Shown here: positions 24,058 to 33,336 of the stretch, piece by piece
How the letters are laid out: every line of letters starts with the position of its first letter
Position numbering within the stretch: the first letter of the stretch is position 1
Source of the DNA: Corallococcus macrosporus
GTDB lineage: Bacteria; Myxococcota; Myxococcia; Myxococcales; Myxococcaceae
DNA: 64,000 nt
Reading direction: 5' to 3'
Assembly (NCBI RefSeq): GCF_017302985.1
Contig: NZ_JAFIMU010000013.1
Coordinates: forward strand, 1-64,000
Program-made: the position numbers and the translations under genes
The notes under the pieces: generated by a model
What the model was told of the DNA's origin: nothing
Database searches by the model: none
What the model saw: only the letters and a program-made list of their open reading frames with translations

Positions 24058-24876
24058 ATGAAGCTGATGTCGAACAGTGCCATCGTGACGGGAGCAGGAC
24101 AGGGCATCGGTCTGGGAATCGCCGCGCGCCTCATGCGGGACGGCGCCAACGTCCTGCTGTTCGGGCGGACACCGGAGAAGTTGGAGGCGGCCGCCGCGGA
24201 GCTCAACCGGACGGCGGAGGGGCGCACCCGGGCAGTGCCCTTCGCGGGAGACGTGGTTCGCGCGGAGGACGTGGCGCGAGCGCTCGAAGTCGCCACGCGT
24301 GAGTTCGGCCTCCCGGGCATCCTGGTGAACAACGCCGGAACGGCCACCCTTCGAATGGTGCTCGAACTACCCGAGGCGGAGTTCGACCAGGTCCTGGCCA
24401 TCAACCTCAAGGGGCCTTTCCTGTTCACCCAGGCGCTCGCGAAGGCGCTCATCGCCGCGAAGCAGCCGGGCTCCATCGTCAACATCTCCTCACTGAACCA
24501 GACGGCGGTGACGGACGGGCTTGCCCACTACTGCGCCTCCAAAGCGGGGCTCGCGAACTTCTCGAAGGCCGCGGCTTCGGAGCTGGGGCGTTACGGCATC
24601 CGGGTGAATGTCGTGGCCCCGGGCGCCATCCGCACCCCTCTGGCGGAGATGGCCGGCCTGGGGAGTGGCGCCATGGCGCAGGGATTCCTCGCCCACACGC
24701 CGCTCGGGAAGGCGTGGGGCGAGCCGGATGACGTGGCGAAAGTGGTGTCGTTCCTCTGCAGCGACCTCGCGTCCTGGATGACCGGAGACACCCTCGCCGT
24801 GGACGGAGGCAATCACATCCGCGGGCTGCACAGCTACGCGGACGCGCTGGGCCTCACCCGGCCCGTCGAAGGCTGA
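24058..24876 (+). CDS. SDR-family oxidoreductase
   Basis: The 272-residue classical short-chain dehydrogenase starts at ATG 24058 with GGGAG 8 nt ahead. Motifs: TGAGQGIGLGIA cofactor loop at about 10, NNAG near 93, Ser in NISSLNQTAV, YCASKAG catalytic Tyr/Lys near 160, and PGAIRTPLAEM. The FGRTPEK following beta-2 suggests NADP(H). It stands alone between a kinase and an ExbB-like gene, so its substrate cannot be deduced. It resembles 3-oxoacyl-ACP reductase and glucose-1-dehydrogenase type enzymes equally. Confidence 0.9.
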   Translation: MKLMSNSAIVTGAGQGIGLGIAARLMRDGANVLLFGRTPEKLEAAAAELNRTAEGRTRAVPFAGDVVRAEDVARALEVATREFGLPGILVNNAGTATLRMVLELPEAEFDQVLAINLKGPFLFTQALAKALIAAKQPGSIVNISSLNQTAVTDGLAHYCASKAGLANFSKAAASELGRYGIRVNVVAPGAIRTPLAEMAGLGSGAMAQGFLAHTPLGKAWGEPDDVAKVVSFLCSDLASWMTGDTLAVDGGNHIRGLHSYADALGLTRPVEG

Positions 24877-25025
24877 GGCAATGACAGAACGATGACCAAC
24901 GCATGGACGCGGGCCCACCCTCGCGTCCATGCGCTTGCGTACCTTGGACACCGTTCCCGTCACCGCCGTTCCCTCATGGGGCCACACCGTGGCCCACGCG
25001 CACGGAGGCGCGTCTCGTTCCCGCC

Positions 25026-25712
25026 ATGAACTTCACACTCGCGGGTCTGTGGACCCACATGGGTCCGGTCGCACAGCTCATCGTCATCGCCATGGGCGTG
25101 ATGTCGATGGTGTCCCTCCTCATCCTCGCCGAGCGCGCGTTCGTCTTCCGCGCGGCCCGCCGCCAATCGCGCAGGTACGCCGCGCAGCTGGACGCCCTGC
25201 TCGCCAATGGCGACTTCGACGCCGCCGCCGAGGTGAAGACGGACAAGGACGTGGGCTACCTGGGAAGGACCATCCGCGCGGGGCTGACGGCCTACCGCGT
25301 CTCCGCCACCGACAGCCGTGAGGAGGTCATGGAGACCGTGGCGCGCGGCCTGGAGCGGCAGGCGCAGCGCGAGGTCCAGAGCCTCAAGCGCGGCCTGGGC
25401 CACCTCGCCACCGTGGGCTCCACCGCCCCCTTCGTGGGATTGCTCGGCACCACCATCGGCATCGTCACCGCGTTCCAGGAGATGGGCGCCGCGAACTCGG
25501 GCGGCATCGGGACCATCTCGACGGGCATCTCCGAGGCGCTCGTCACCACGGCCTTCGGCCTGCTCGTCGCCATCCCCGCGGTCATGGGCTACAACTCCTT
25601 GCAGGGCTGGGTGGACGCCCGCGCGGTGGACCTCTCCGAGGCAAGCAACGAGTTCCTCGACGCCGCCTCCCGCGCCCTCAAGCGCACGCGCGCCATGAGC
25701 CCAAGGAGCTGA
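25026..25712 (+). CDS. MotA/TolQ/ExbB-family proton channel protein
   Basis: 228 residues from ATG 25026. The ExbB topology is clear: a first helix (PVAQLIVIAMGVMSMVSLLILAERAFVF), a cytoplasmic loop, then two helices (LGHLATVGSTAPFVGLLGTTIGIVTAFQEM and ISEALVTTAFGLLVAIPAVMGYNSL) with the conserved GLLGTT and pore Thr residues. Such proteins form pentameric channels that energise TonB or Tol with ExbD/TolR. Here no ExbD, TolR or TonB gene follows; the next gene is on the other strand. It must pair with a partner encoded elsewhere or be a paralogue with another job. Confidence 0.9.
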   Translation: MNFTLAGLWTHMGPVAQLIVIAMGVMSMVSLLILAERAFVFRAARRQSRRYAAQLDALLANGDFDAAAEVKTDKDVGYLGRTIRAGLTAYRVSATDSREEVMETVARGLERQAQREVQSLKRGLGHLATVGSTAPFVGLLGTTIGIVTAFQEMGAANSGGIGTISTGISEALVTTAFGLLVAIPAVMGYNSLQGWVDARAVDLSEASNEFLDAASRALKRTRAMSPRS

Positions 25713-25780
25713 CGCGGGACGCGGTGCTGAAGCGGGCGAGGTCCGGACATGGTGCCGGCCCCGCCCGGACTTCCGGAGGC

Positions 25781-26095
25781 TCAGCCCTCGCGGGTCGAGT
25801 TCAGCGAACCGGCGGGCTGCGCGTCCTGACAGACCAGCGCATCGGAGTCGGACTGGAGCGACCCGGCCTCCATCACGGAGGCCATGGGCTCAGCCGGCGC
25901 GGGAGCGGGCTGGATGCAGTAACCGGACTCACCACACGTGGTGTAGTAGGTGGCCCCGAGGAAACAGACGGTCTCGCAAGGGGCGCCGGGGTAATAGCAG
26001 ACCTCGTCACACTGCGGCGGATAGGCGAAGGCCGCGGCGGGGAGCACGGCAAGGGCAGCGGTGACAGCCTGAAGGAACTTCCTCGGCATGTGCAT
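25781..26095 (-). CDS. Small secreted Cys-rich protein
   Basis: The ATG at 26095 has AGGAG 5 nt upstream; the product is 104 residues. A signal peptide (MPRKFLQAVTAALAVLPAAAFA) is followed by YPPQCDEVCYYPGAPCETVC, then LGATYYTTCGESGYC, with eight Cys in the mature part including one near the C-terminus. No lipobox Cys is present, so it should be free in the periplasm or exported. Small Cys-rich secreted proteins of this kind are common in myxobacteria but have no known role. It is divergent from the large repeat lipoprotein at 26259. Confidence 0.7.
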   Translation of the reverse strand: MHMPRKFLQAVTAALAVLPAAAFAYPPQCDEVCYYPGAPCETVCFLGATYYTTCGESGYCIQPAPAPAEPMASVMEAGSLQSDSDALVCQDAQPAGSLNSTREG

Positions 26096-26258
26096 CGGGT
26101 CTCCTACGGGGATGGAGGTTGCACCCCAATCCTGGGGCAACTGGAACCCTAACACCATCCGCGGCGGCACTCCTCCGCGAAGCAATGACTTGCACCAGAT
26201 GCCAGTGAATGAAAGACTCCTCCCGCCTTCGTTACACAGGCACATTGGGGGGTGTGGA

Positions 26259-29210
26259 TTGTTCTTCGCCGGCGCTCGACTGGGTTTGTTTGGTTTTGCA
26301 CTGTTCGCGATTGCCTGTGGTTCCAATTCCTCACCTCCACCGGCAGCCACGGATACGACGCCCCCGTCGGTCCAGGCGACGCCACGGGGAGGAACCTTCA
26401 AGGCGGACGTCTCCGTCACGCTGTCCTGTGAGGACGGCACGGGCAGTGGCTGCGATGCCACGCGCTACACCCTTGACGGCACCGTGCCCACCCAGGACTC
26501 CCCTCGCTACACGGCCCCGTTGCAGCTCTCCGCCAATGCCACGCTGAAGTTCTTCTCCGTGGACAAGGCAGGAAACGTGGGCGCCGTCCAGGCGGAGGTG
26601 TACGCCTTCGATGCCATCGCACCGGCCACCTCGGCGTCTCCCAAGGGGGGCACGTACGGCTCCCCGCAGACGGTCACGCTGGCCTGCGCGGACGCACGGG
26701 ACTGCGCGGGAACCTACTACACGCTCGATGGCACGACGCCCACCCGGACCTCACCGCGCTACTCGGTCCCGGTGAGCCTCTCCGCCAATGCCACGCTGAA
26801 GTTCTTCTCCGTGGACACGGTCGGCAATGAAGAGCCCGTGCGGAGCGAGTCCTATGTCATCGACACGCTGAAGCCCACGGTCGCCGCATCCATCCGGGGC
26901 GGCGTCTACAACAGCGCGCGCACCGTCACCCTCGCCTGCACCGACGACGACTCGGGCAGCGGGTGCGCCTCCATCCACTACACCACCCATGGCGGTACAC
27001 CGGACACGGGCTCGGCCACGTACGCCGCGCCGCTCGAGCTCTCCGCGGACACCTCGCTCAAGTTCCTGGCGGTGGACAATGCCGGCAACGTGAGCGCCGT
27101 CCAGACGGAGGTGTATGCCTTCGACACGGACGCGCCGCGCACCTCGGCCTCTCCCAGCGGTGGCGTGTACGGCTCCGCGCTGGATGTCACCCTGACCTGC
27201 GCGGACCCCCATGGCTGCGCGGGCACCTACTACACGCTCGACGGCACCACGCCCACCCGGGCTTCGTCGCGCTACGCGGCCCCGATACGCCTCTCCGCCA
27301 ATGCCACCCTGCGGTTCTTCTCCGTGGACACGGCCGGAAATGAGGAGCCCGTGCGGACCGAGGAGTTTGTCTTCGATTACGTCGACACGACGGCGCCGCG
27401 CACCTCCGCCTTCCCGCCGGGCATCGTGGAGTCCGCCGAGCAGCTCGACGTCTCCCTGTCGTGCGACGACAACGGCGGCAGCGGCTGCGCGGAGACGTAC
27501 TACACCCTCGACGGCAGCGTTCCGACCACGAGCTCGACGCGCTACACCGGCGCACCCATCACCGTGCGCGGCCATGTCAGGCTGAGGTTCTTCTCCGTGG
27601 ACAACGCCAACAACATGGAGACCCCTGGGTACGAGATGTACAGCATCTCCACCCTGGCCAACACCTCGTCGCAGATCGCCACCATCCGCTCCAGACCGGA
27701 CGGGCCCATCAGCGAGTCCCTGGCTGGAGCGTTCATCACCCACACGAAGCCGTTGACAGGGGCCGATCCGGCGGGTGTCTTCCTTCAAGCAGAGAAGGAC
27801 GGTCCCGCGGTCTTCCTCGTGTTCGATTTCCCCTCGGGAACCCGCGCGGGTGACCGCATGGCCTTCCGCGCCACCGAGAAGACGACGGTGAATGGGATGG
27901 TGCACATCACCCGGCTCGACGCGTGGGTCGTCTATTTCACGAGGGACCCGGTGGATGGCCTCGTCAGCGAGGTGAGCAACACCGACCTCGTGACGAACCT
28001 GGACGCCTACGAGAGCAAGCTCATCTCCGTCACCGGCACCGTGGCCAGCCCCCTGGGCCCCTCCGGCGGCGGCAACGTCTCGGCGAGCTTCGTGACGATG
28101 GGCAACCCCGCCATCCACCCCAACCTCAAGCTGCGCCTGACCAACACGGTGTCGGACACGCACGACGTGACGCAGGACTGCGCCCTCACCACGACGGCGC
28201 CCTTGTGGCGATTCAACACGCAGGCCCAGCCCTCGGCCTGGTCGCTTGACGACATCAACCTGCTGTCCTGCCCCGGGCCCAAGGTGACGGGGGCCGTGGC
28301 GGGCGGCAACACGAGCGTGACGGTGAACTTCGACCGGAAGCTCGACCCGGCCAGCGTGCTCGCCGACGGCAGCCAGTTCACCGTCGACTCCGGCCTGGGT
28401 GTCCAGGCCGCCGCCGTGTCGGGCCGCCAGGTCCTGCTCACCACCTCCGCGCAGGCGGCGGGCACGGGCTACACGGTGACGGTGGCCTCCAGCGTGAAAG
28501 ACACCCGGCAGAGCGGCCTCGAGACGACGGCCAACAGCGCCACCTTCACCGGAGTGGCCGTCTCTCCCGCCAGGCTGGTGCTCACCGAGGTGGCTCCTGG
28601 CATCTCCAACGGCAAGGACCTGGTGGAATTGGTCGCGGTCGAGGGAGGCAGCGTGGACAGATTCACCCTGACCCAGGGCGCGAACCTCCTGCTGGCCACC
28701 TTCCCCAACGTCGTGGTGGCCACGGGTGACGTCATCGTCGTCCACCTCAGGCCCACCACGGCGCCCGTCGACGCGCCCGCCTCCGAGACCGCCAACAAGG
28801 GTGAGTTCCCCGAGAGCACCTACAGCGCCAACTCCAACATCGCCTGGGACTTCATCGGGAGCACCAATGAGATTGGCTATTCCCAGCGCGTGCTGCGCGT
28901 GCGCGACGCCACCGGTGTGACACAGGACGGTGTGCCCTTCTACCGCCCGCCTCCGCCAGGCGGGAGCGTCACCAACGACTACTACCCCCAGCTTCAGGCC
29001 CTCCAGGCCGAGGGGCAGTGGCTGCCGTCGAGCTGTGGGGGCGCGCCCTGCAATGGCACCTCCACGCCTGCTGCCTCGGAGGTGTCCGCGGGCTGGGCGG
29101 ACCTTCCCTTCACCAAGGCCACTTCAGTCCGCCGCGTGGCCGCGACGGACAACGACCTGGCCAGTGATTGGGCCGTGGGGCCCTCCTCGTTCGGCTCCCA
29201 TGCCCCGTAG
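26259..29210 (+). CDS. Repeat-rich surface lipoprotein (chitobiase-C-like repeats, Ig-like, lamin-tail-like)
   Basis: A TTG start at 26259 behind a G-rich site gives a perfect lipoprotein signal (FGFALFAIAC, Cys20) and 983 residues; ATG 26199 would add 20 residues. After a short linker come five CHB_HEX_C-like repeats, each with TYYTLDGTTPT..S.RY...L..SANATLKFFSVD..GN. Next is an OB-like segment (LAGAFITHTKPL...VFLQAE), then an SbsA/Ig-like unit (VTVNFDRKLDPASV), and last a lamin-tail-type domain (LVLTEVAPGISNGKDLVELVAVEGG). No catalytic motif was found, so it is probably an adhesin or scaffold on the outer membrane. Its function is unknown. Confidence 0.82.
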   Translation: MFFAGARLGLFGFALFAIACGSNSSPPPAATDTTPPSVQATPRGGTFKADVSVTLSCEDGTGSGCDATRYTLDGTVPTQDSPRYTAPLQLSANATLKFFSVDKAGNVGAVQAEVYAFDAIAPATSASPKGGTYGSPQTVTLACADARDCAGTYYTLDGTTPTRTSPRYSVPVSLSANATLKFFSVDTVGNEEPVRSESYVIDTLKPTVAASIRGGVYNSARTVTLACTDDDSGSGCASIHYTTHGGTPDTGSATYAAPLELSADTSLKFLAVDNAGNVSAVQTEVYAFDTDAPRTSASPSGGVYGSALDVTLTCADPHGCAGTYYTLDGTTPTRASSRYAAPIRLSANATLRFFSVDTAGNEEPVRTEEFVFDYVDTTAPRTSAFPPGIVESAEQLDVSLSCDDNGGSGCAETYYTLDGSVPTTSSTRYTGAPITVRGHVRLRFFSVDNANNMETPGYEMYSISTLANTSSQIATIRSRPDGPISESLAGAFITHTKPLTGADPAGVFLQAEKDGPAVFLVFDFPSGTRAGDRMAFRATEKTTVNGMVHITRLDAWVVYFTRDPVDGLVSEVSNTDLVTNLDAYESKLISVTGTVASPLGPSGGGNVSASFVTMGNPAIHPNLKLRLTNTVSDTHDVTQDCALTTTAPLWRFNTQAQPSAWSLDDINLLSCPGPKVTGAVAGGNTSVTVNFDRKLDPASVLADGSQFTVDSGLGVQAAAVSGRQVLLTTSAQAAGTGYTVTVASSVKDTRQSGLETTANSATFTGVAVSPARLVLTEVAPGISNGKDLVELVAVEGGSVDRFTLTQGANLLLATFPNVVVATGDVIVVHLRPTTAPVDAPASETANKGEFPESTYSANSNIAWDFIGSTNEIGYSQRVLRVRDATGVTQDGVPFYRPPPPGGSVTNDYYPQLQALQAEGQWLPSSCGGAPCNGTSTPAASEVSAGWADLPFTKATSVRRVAATDNDLASDWAVGPSSFGSHAP
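26350..27645 (+). repeat. Five tandem CHB_HEX_C-like repeats
   Basis: Units of about 258 bp begin near 26361, 26620, 26871, 27131 and 27391. The second and fourth are closest to each other (CADARDCAGTYYTLDGTTPT versus CADPHGCAGTYYTLDGTTPT), suggesting duplication of a two-unit block. Repeats of this kind end in FSVD..GN. Confidence 0.75.
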
Positions 29211-29222
29211 CGCGTGACACCC

Positions 29223-29253
29223 AGGGCCTTCCCATGAGTCCTCGAAGGCCCTT
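29223..29253. terminator. Hairpin between convergent genes
   Basis: A 10-bp inverted repeat (AGGGCCTTC / GAAGGCCCT, with one base more on each side) lies after the repeat lipoprotein gene and ahead of the convergent DUF1232 gene. Confidence 0.55.
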
Positions 29254-29283
29254 CAATCCCATCGCCGTCGGCTAGCGTCCGCC

Positions 29284-29688
29284 TCACCCCGCTCGAAGGC
29301 GGACGTGCCGCACGAGAAACAGCGCGAGCAGCACCCAGAGGGCGATGATGACCGCCCCCGCGACCCAGCTCGTCTTGCGCTGGTAGGGCTCCTGGCGGGC
29401 CCTCTCCCGGCATTCGGCGAGCACCGCGGGAGGAATGAGCCGGCGGACGAGCAGGATGCCGAGCGGGACGAGGATCAGGTCATCGAGCAGGCCGAGGACC
29501 GGGATGAAGTCTGGAATGAGGTCCACGGGGCTCAGCGCGTAGGCGACCACCGCGATCGCAAGGAGCTTCGCGTACCAGGGGACGCCAGGATGCCGGGCCG
29601 CGATGAAGAGCGCCGCCACCTCCGTCTTGAGCTGCCGGACCTTCTGCCTCCACCGCTCCAGGCTCTTCATCCTCGCGGGATTTATCAC
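29284..29688 (-). CDS. DUF1232 (YkvA-type) membrane protein
   Basis: The GTG at 29688 has GAGG 5-8 nt upstream and gives 134 residues; GTG 29700 and ATG 29670 are alternatives. The DUF1232 signature is clear: PWYAKLLAIAVVAYALSPVD followed by LIPDFIPVLGLLDDLILVPLGI. A second hydrophobic helix (VAGAVIIALWVLLALFLV) and a basic tail follow. The family is widespread and has no established biochemical role. The gene is a single unit, divergent from the heparinase-like gene at 29803. Confidence 0.85.
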   Translation of the reverse strand: MINPARMKSLERWRQKVRQLKTEVAALFIAARHPGVPWYAKLLAIAVVAYALSPVDLIPDFIPVLGLLDDLILVPLGILLVRRLIPPAVLAECRERARQEPYQRKTSWVAGAVIIALWVLLALFLVRHVRLRAG

Positions 29689-29802
29689 GTCCACCCTCAC
29701 GGATGATTTACAGCTATTTCATGACTTGATTGCGTTCACCGATTTCACGAGGTAGACAAAGACAGCCGCATCCGTGTGTTTGCAACACGAAGAAAGGTCT
29801 TC

Positions 29803-32800
29803 ATGCGCCGTCTCCCGGTCAGCCTCTTCCTGTTGTCCGCCCTCGTGCTCGCCGGCTGCGAGCCGGACTTCCGGGACGGTGACGCCGCGCCATCCTCCGA
29901 CGAGGTCGCTTGGGCGGAGAGCGCCGCCGCGCTCGCCGATGCGGGCACTCCGGACGCGGGGATCCTGCCGCCGGTCCGTGCCACCCACCCGCACGTGTTC
30001 CTGAGCAGCGAGCGGCTGTCGACGCTCAGCGCCAGCTTCCCGACTCCGACGTTCCCGGCGCGCGGCGCGCTCCAGTTCACCCTGACGCCGCGCTTCCGCG
30101 CCGCCCTGGGGGTTCCGGAGATGGATGCTTCGGGCAACTCCATTCCCCTGAACCTCCTGGACGGCTACGCGACGGACCGCAACAGCATCTTCGTGCGGCA
30201 CATCGCCACCTGGGATGCGCCGGGTGCGTCGCCGCCCACCGTGGGACTCCAGATTGGAATGCAGGTGGACCGGCGGCAGCCCCGGTACGCGGAGCTCGCG
30301 GCCGCGGGGAGCTACGTCGCCGCGGCGAGGATTGACGTCCCCGCGGATGTGGGCACGGCCATCCGCATTGACTGGGACGCCACCGCGCACACCGCCAGCG
30401 TCCAGCTTGGAAGCCAGTCTCCCACGGTCATGAACTGGTACCGGCTGAGCAGCGGCGTGCCCGTCGAGTGGTCCCCGGATGGCCAGCGCTTCGAGTTCCG
30501 CGGCCGGGAAGGAGAGCTGGTCACCCAGGTGCAGATCACCGACAAGGCGCTGAGCACCACGGTCAGCTACCCCGCCATCGACCTGAACCTGCACCGCGCC
30601 TGGAAGAACCTGCGCGGCTCGGCCGACAGTTACGCCACGCGGCTGTATGATCAGTGCACCGTCAAGGCGGATCCCACCACCTGCCCCAGCCCGGTGGTGC
30701 TCACCGGCGCGACGCCCTCGCATCCCTCTCACGTGCAGGACGTGGCCGAAGTCCTGGCCCTGGCCCACGTGCGGACCGGCGACGTCCGCTTCCGGGAGGC
30801 GGCCCTCACCTACGCGAGCAAGCTGCTGCAGGTGCCGGCCCTGGAAGGCGGCGAGTACCCCATGCGTGGCCGCATCGCCGCGATGGGCCTGCTGTACGAC
30901 TGGCTGTACCCGGTCATGTCGACCACCGACGTGCGGGGCGTGACCGGGGTAAGTGGGCGCTACAGCCAGCGCCTCGCCGACGCCATCATCAACACCATCA
31001 CGGCGAAGGACGCCAGTGGCCGCCATCCCCTGGGGGAGATGTTCTGCGGCAGGCAGCCCATCGACAGTGACACCGTCGCGCTCAAGTGCCGCGAGACGCC
31101 CCTCATGGTGGGCTGGGACCCGGTGGTGCATGCCTCCAGGCCGACCATCGCGCCCTTCTACCTGTCCGGACACCACCGGGGGGACGTGGCGGCCATTGCC
31201 CTGGCGCTCTCCGCCATTGCCTATGAGTACCCGCGCGTCCGGCCCATGCTGCAGACGGCCTACGAGCACTTCGAGCTGGGCTTCAATCCGGTGCGCGATT
31301 TCGTGGGCTCCGCGGGTGGCCACCAGATGGGCTGGTATTACGGCTCCACCAATCTGGAGGCCACCGAGGTGTTCCGCACGGCCTTCCATTGGCCGACGCC
31401 TCCGCCCGCCCCCACCTTCGCCCGGAGCCAGTTCCTGTTCTGGCTCTACGGCCTGCGCGGCACGCCGACGGTCTCCTTCCCGAAGCTCGGTGACACCTTC
31501 GCGGGCGGCTGGGATGACGCGATGGCCGTCCTGGCGCTGTACGGCTCGCATTACGGCCCGACGGCCACCGCGCCCGTGGGCCAGTGGCTCTATGACGAAC
31601 ACATCCTGCCGCGCCGCTCGGGTGGCGGCCTGTGGGATCTGCTGCTGTGGCGTCCCGGCATGGCCAGACAGGCGCCGAACGCGCTGCCGCTGTCGCGCCA
31701 CTTCGGACCGAGCGGACAGGTGCTGATGCGCGAGAACTGGCAGTTCTCCCCCACCACCAGCCTGCTGGAGTTCCACTCCGCGGCGTTCGCCAGCAGCAAT
31801 CACCAGCACCAGGACCAGAACAGCCTGTCGTTGTTCTACCGGGCGCCGCTGCTCGTCGACAGTGGCTACTACGACGAGTACGGGACCAGCCACTGGCACA
31901 ACTATTACATCCGCAGCGTCGCCCATAACACGCTGACGGTGTTCGACCCCGCCGAGGTCTTCTTCCTGGGCAGCACCCAATGGTCGAACGATGGCGGCCA
32001 GTGGTTCTTCGACGGGAAGGCGACCTACCCCACGCCCGAGCAGATCCGCCCGGGAGGCGTCAACGCGCTGGCGGGCGTCGTGCGCTACGAGCCCGGCGCC
32101 GACTTCACCTTCTCGGTGGGCGACGCGAGCCGCGCGTATTCGAAGGCGAAGATCGCCGCCACGAACGGCTACCTCCGCCATGTGCTGTTCCTGCGTCAGC
32201 CGGGCTTCTGGTCGAAGCCGGTGACGCTCGTCTACGACAGCGTGCAGGTGGCGACCGGCAAGCAGGGGCTGCGCAAGAGCGTGCTCTGGCACAGCGTCAA
32301 CGAGCCCCTGGTCAACAACCAGCTCGCGCAGGGACCCGGCGTCTGGCCTGTGCTCGTGGCGAAGGGCGCCGCCCCCGTCACCCGGGTGCGCAACGGCGGT
32401 GGCATGGCCTTCCTCCAGACGCTGCTGCCCGCGGCACCGAGCCTCTGCAAGGTGGGCGGTGTGACCGCGAACGGGCCGGACTTCCGCTTCGCCGTGTCCA
32501 GCAACCCGCAGGTCTGCGGCACGGCCTCGTACACGAACTTCGCGCCCACGACGGCCGAGGCCACGATGGCGCAGGACCCCGACGTGGGCGCCTGGCGCAT
32601 CGAAGTCACCGACACCCAGGGCCAGGAAACGGCGCAGTTCCTCCATGTCATCAGCGTGGCGGATGAAGGCGTCACGGCTCCGCCCGCGGCGCGCCGCCTC
32701 ACGGCGGACGCCGGCACCGAGGCGGTCCTGGTGGGAGACTCGCTCATCGCCGTCTTCCCCCAGCGCGGCATCCAGCAGAGCACGCACGGTTTCCGGGTCG

Positions 32801-32973
32801 AGGGCGCTGGCCGGCAGCGGATGATCATCACGGGCCTGTCCCCGAACCAGTCCTACGCCCTGAGCATCACGCCCATCATCAACACCGCGCTGAGCCAGGT
32901 GACGTTCACGCCCTCGACCACCGGCACGTACCGCAGCACCTCGCAGGGCGTGCTGACGGTGCCCGCCCGCTGA
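29803..32973 (+). CDS. Heparinase II/III-like lipoprotein (putative polysaccharide lyase)
   Basis: ATG 29803 has AAAGG 6 nt upstream; the product is 1056 residues. The lipoprotein signal is MRRLPVSLFLLSALVLAGC (Cys19). The first 270 residues are a beta-rich carbohydrate-binding-like part. An (alpha/alpha) toroid follows (HPSHVQDVAEVLALAHVRTG, MRGRIAAMGLLYDWLYP). The heparinase II/III-type sheet domain begins near 630, with NHQHQDQNSLSLFYRAPLLV (about 665) and WHNYYIRSVAHNTLTVF (about 700) carrying the metal or catalytic His and Tyr. These enzymes cleave uronate-containing polysaccharides such as alginate or heparan-like glycans. The substrate is not predictable here. It is unusually long for the family, and it is anchored, which suggests nutrient scavenging or matrix remodelling. 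Confidence 0.8.
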   Translation: MRRLPVSLFLLSALVLAGCEPDFRDGDAAPSSDEVAWAESAAALADAGTPDAGILPPVRATHPHVFLSSERLSTLSASFPTPTFPARGALQFTLTPRFRAALGVPEMDASGNSIPLNLLDGYATDRNSIFVRHIATWDAPGASPPTVGLQIGMQVDRRQPRYAELAAAGSYVAAARIDVPADVGTAIRIDWDATAHTASVQLGSQSPTVMNWYRLSSGVPVEWSPDGQRFEFRGREGELVTQVQITDKALSTTVSYPAIDLNLHRAWKNLRGSADSYATRLYDQCTVKADPTTCPSPVVLTGATPSHPSHVQDVAEVLALAHVRTGDVRFREAALTYASKLLQVPALEGGEYPMRGRIAAMGLLYDWLYPVMSTTDVRGVTGVSGRYSQRLADAIINTITAKDASGRHPLGEMFCGRQPIDSDTVALKCRETPLMVGWDPVVHASRPTIAPFYLSGHHRGDVAAIALALSAIAYEYPRVRPMLQTAYEHFELGFNPVRDFVGSAGGHQMGWYYGSTNLEATEVFRTAFHWPTPPPAPTFARSQFLFWLYGLRGTPTVSFPKLGDTFAGGWDDAMAVLALYGSHYGPTATAPVGQWLYDEHILPRRSGGGLWDLLLWRPGMARQAPNALPLSRHFGPSGQVLMRENWQFSPTTSLLEFHSAAFASSNHQHQDQNSLSLFYRAPLLVDSGYYDEYGTSHWHNYYIRSVAHNTLTVFDPAEVFFLGSTQWSNDGGQWFFDGKATYPTPEQIRPGGVNALAGVVRYEPGADFTFSVGDASRAYSKAKIAATNGYLRHVLFLRQPGFWSKPVTLVYDSVQVATGKQGLRKSVLWHSVNEPLVNNQLAQGPGVWPVLVAKGAAPVTRVRNGGGMAFLQTLLPAAPSLCKVGGVTANGPDFRFAVSSNPQVCGTASYTNFAPTTAEATMAQDPDVGAWRIEVTDTQGQETAQFLHVISVADEGVTAPPAARRLTADAGTEAVLVGDSLIAVFPQRGIQQSTHGFRVEGAGRQRMIITGLSPNQSYALSITPIINTALSQVTFTPSTTGTYRSTSQGVLTVPAR

Positions 32974-32985
32974 CATCCGTTCCCA

Positions 32986-33018
32986 GGGTCCCCGCCGGGC
33001 ATGACCATCGGGGACCCT
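32986..33018 (+). terminator. Hairpin after the heparinase-like gene
   Basis: A 9-bp inverted repeat (GGGTCCCCG / CGGGGACCC) with a 13-nt loop follows 13 bp after the stop codon. Confidence 0.55.
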
Positions 33019-33057
33019 CCGCTCGACTTCACCTCGCAGAACCCCCGGAGTGTCCCC

Positions 33058-33336
33058 ATGCGAATCCCCCTGTCGCTCGTCGCTGTCTTCGTCGGTGTTG
33101 CCGTCTCCGTTTCGGGTTGCGGCGGCGCGTACGAGCCCGAGCAGGCCCCCGCGTCCGAGCCCGGCGCCGTCGAGGAACAGCTCCCCGAGAGGGACGTCAC
33201 GCAGCAGGCCATCTGCTCGCAGCTGTGGACCTGCAATTACGTCAGGTGGTACGGCACCGAGACCAACTGCGTGGCCGCCTGTGGCACGGCCTGCACGCTG
33301 GACTACCGCTGCACGGGCACCTGCGTCTGCCCCTGA
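33058..33336 (+). CDS. Small Cys-rich lipoprotein
   Basis: ATG 33058 has CCGGAG 8 nt upstream; 92 residues. The signal ends in a lipobox (AVSVSGC), followed by an acidic Glu/Pro linker (PEQAPASEPGAVEEQLPERD). The last 40 residues hold eight Cys (ICSQLWTCNYVRWYG, NCVAACGTACTLDYRC, TGTCVCP), enough for four disulfides. No known family. It resembles in plan the lipoprotein at 38091 and the secreted protein at 25781. Confidence 0.7.
   Translation: MRIPLSLVAVFVGVAVSVSGCGGAYEPEQAPASEPGAVEEQLPERDVTQQAICSQLWTCNYVRWYGTETNCVAACGTACTLDYRCTGTCVCP

Noticed and set aside
26751-28745. 664-codon minus-strand frame opposite the repeat lipoprotein
   Set aside because: Repeats follow the DNA repeats of the real gene; no domain or ribosome site.
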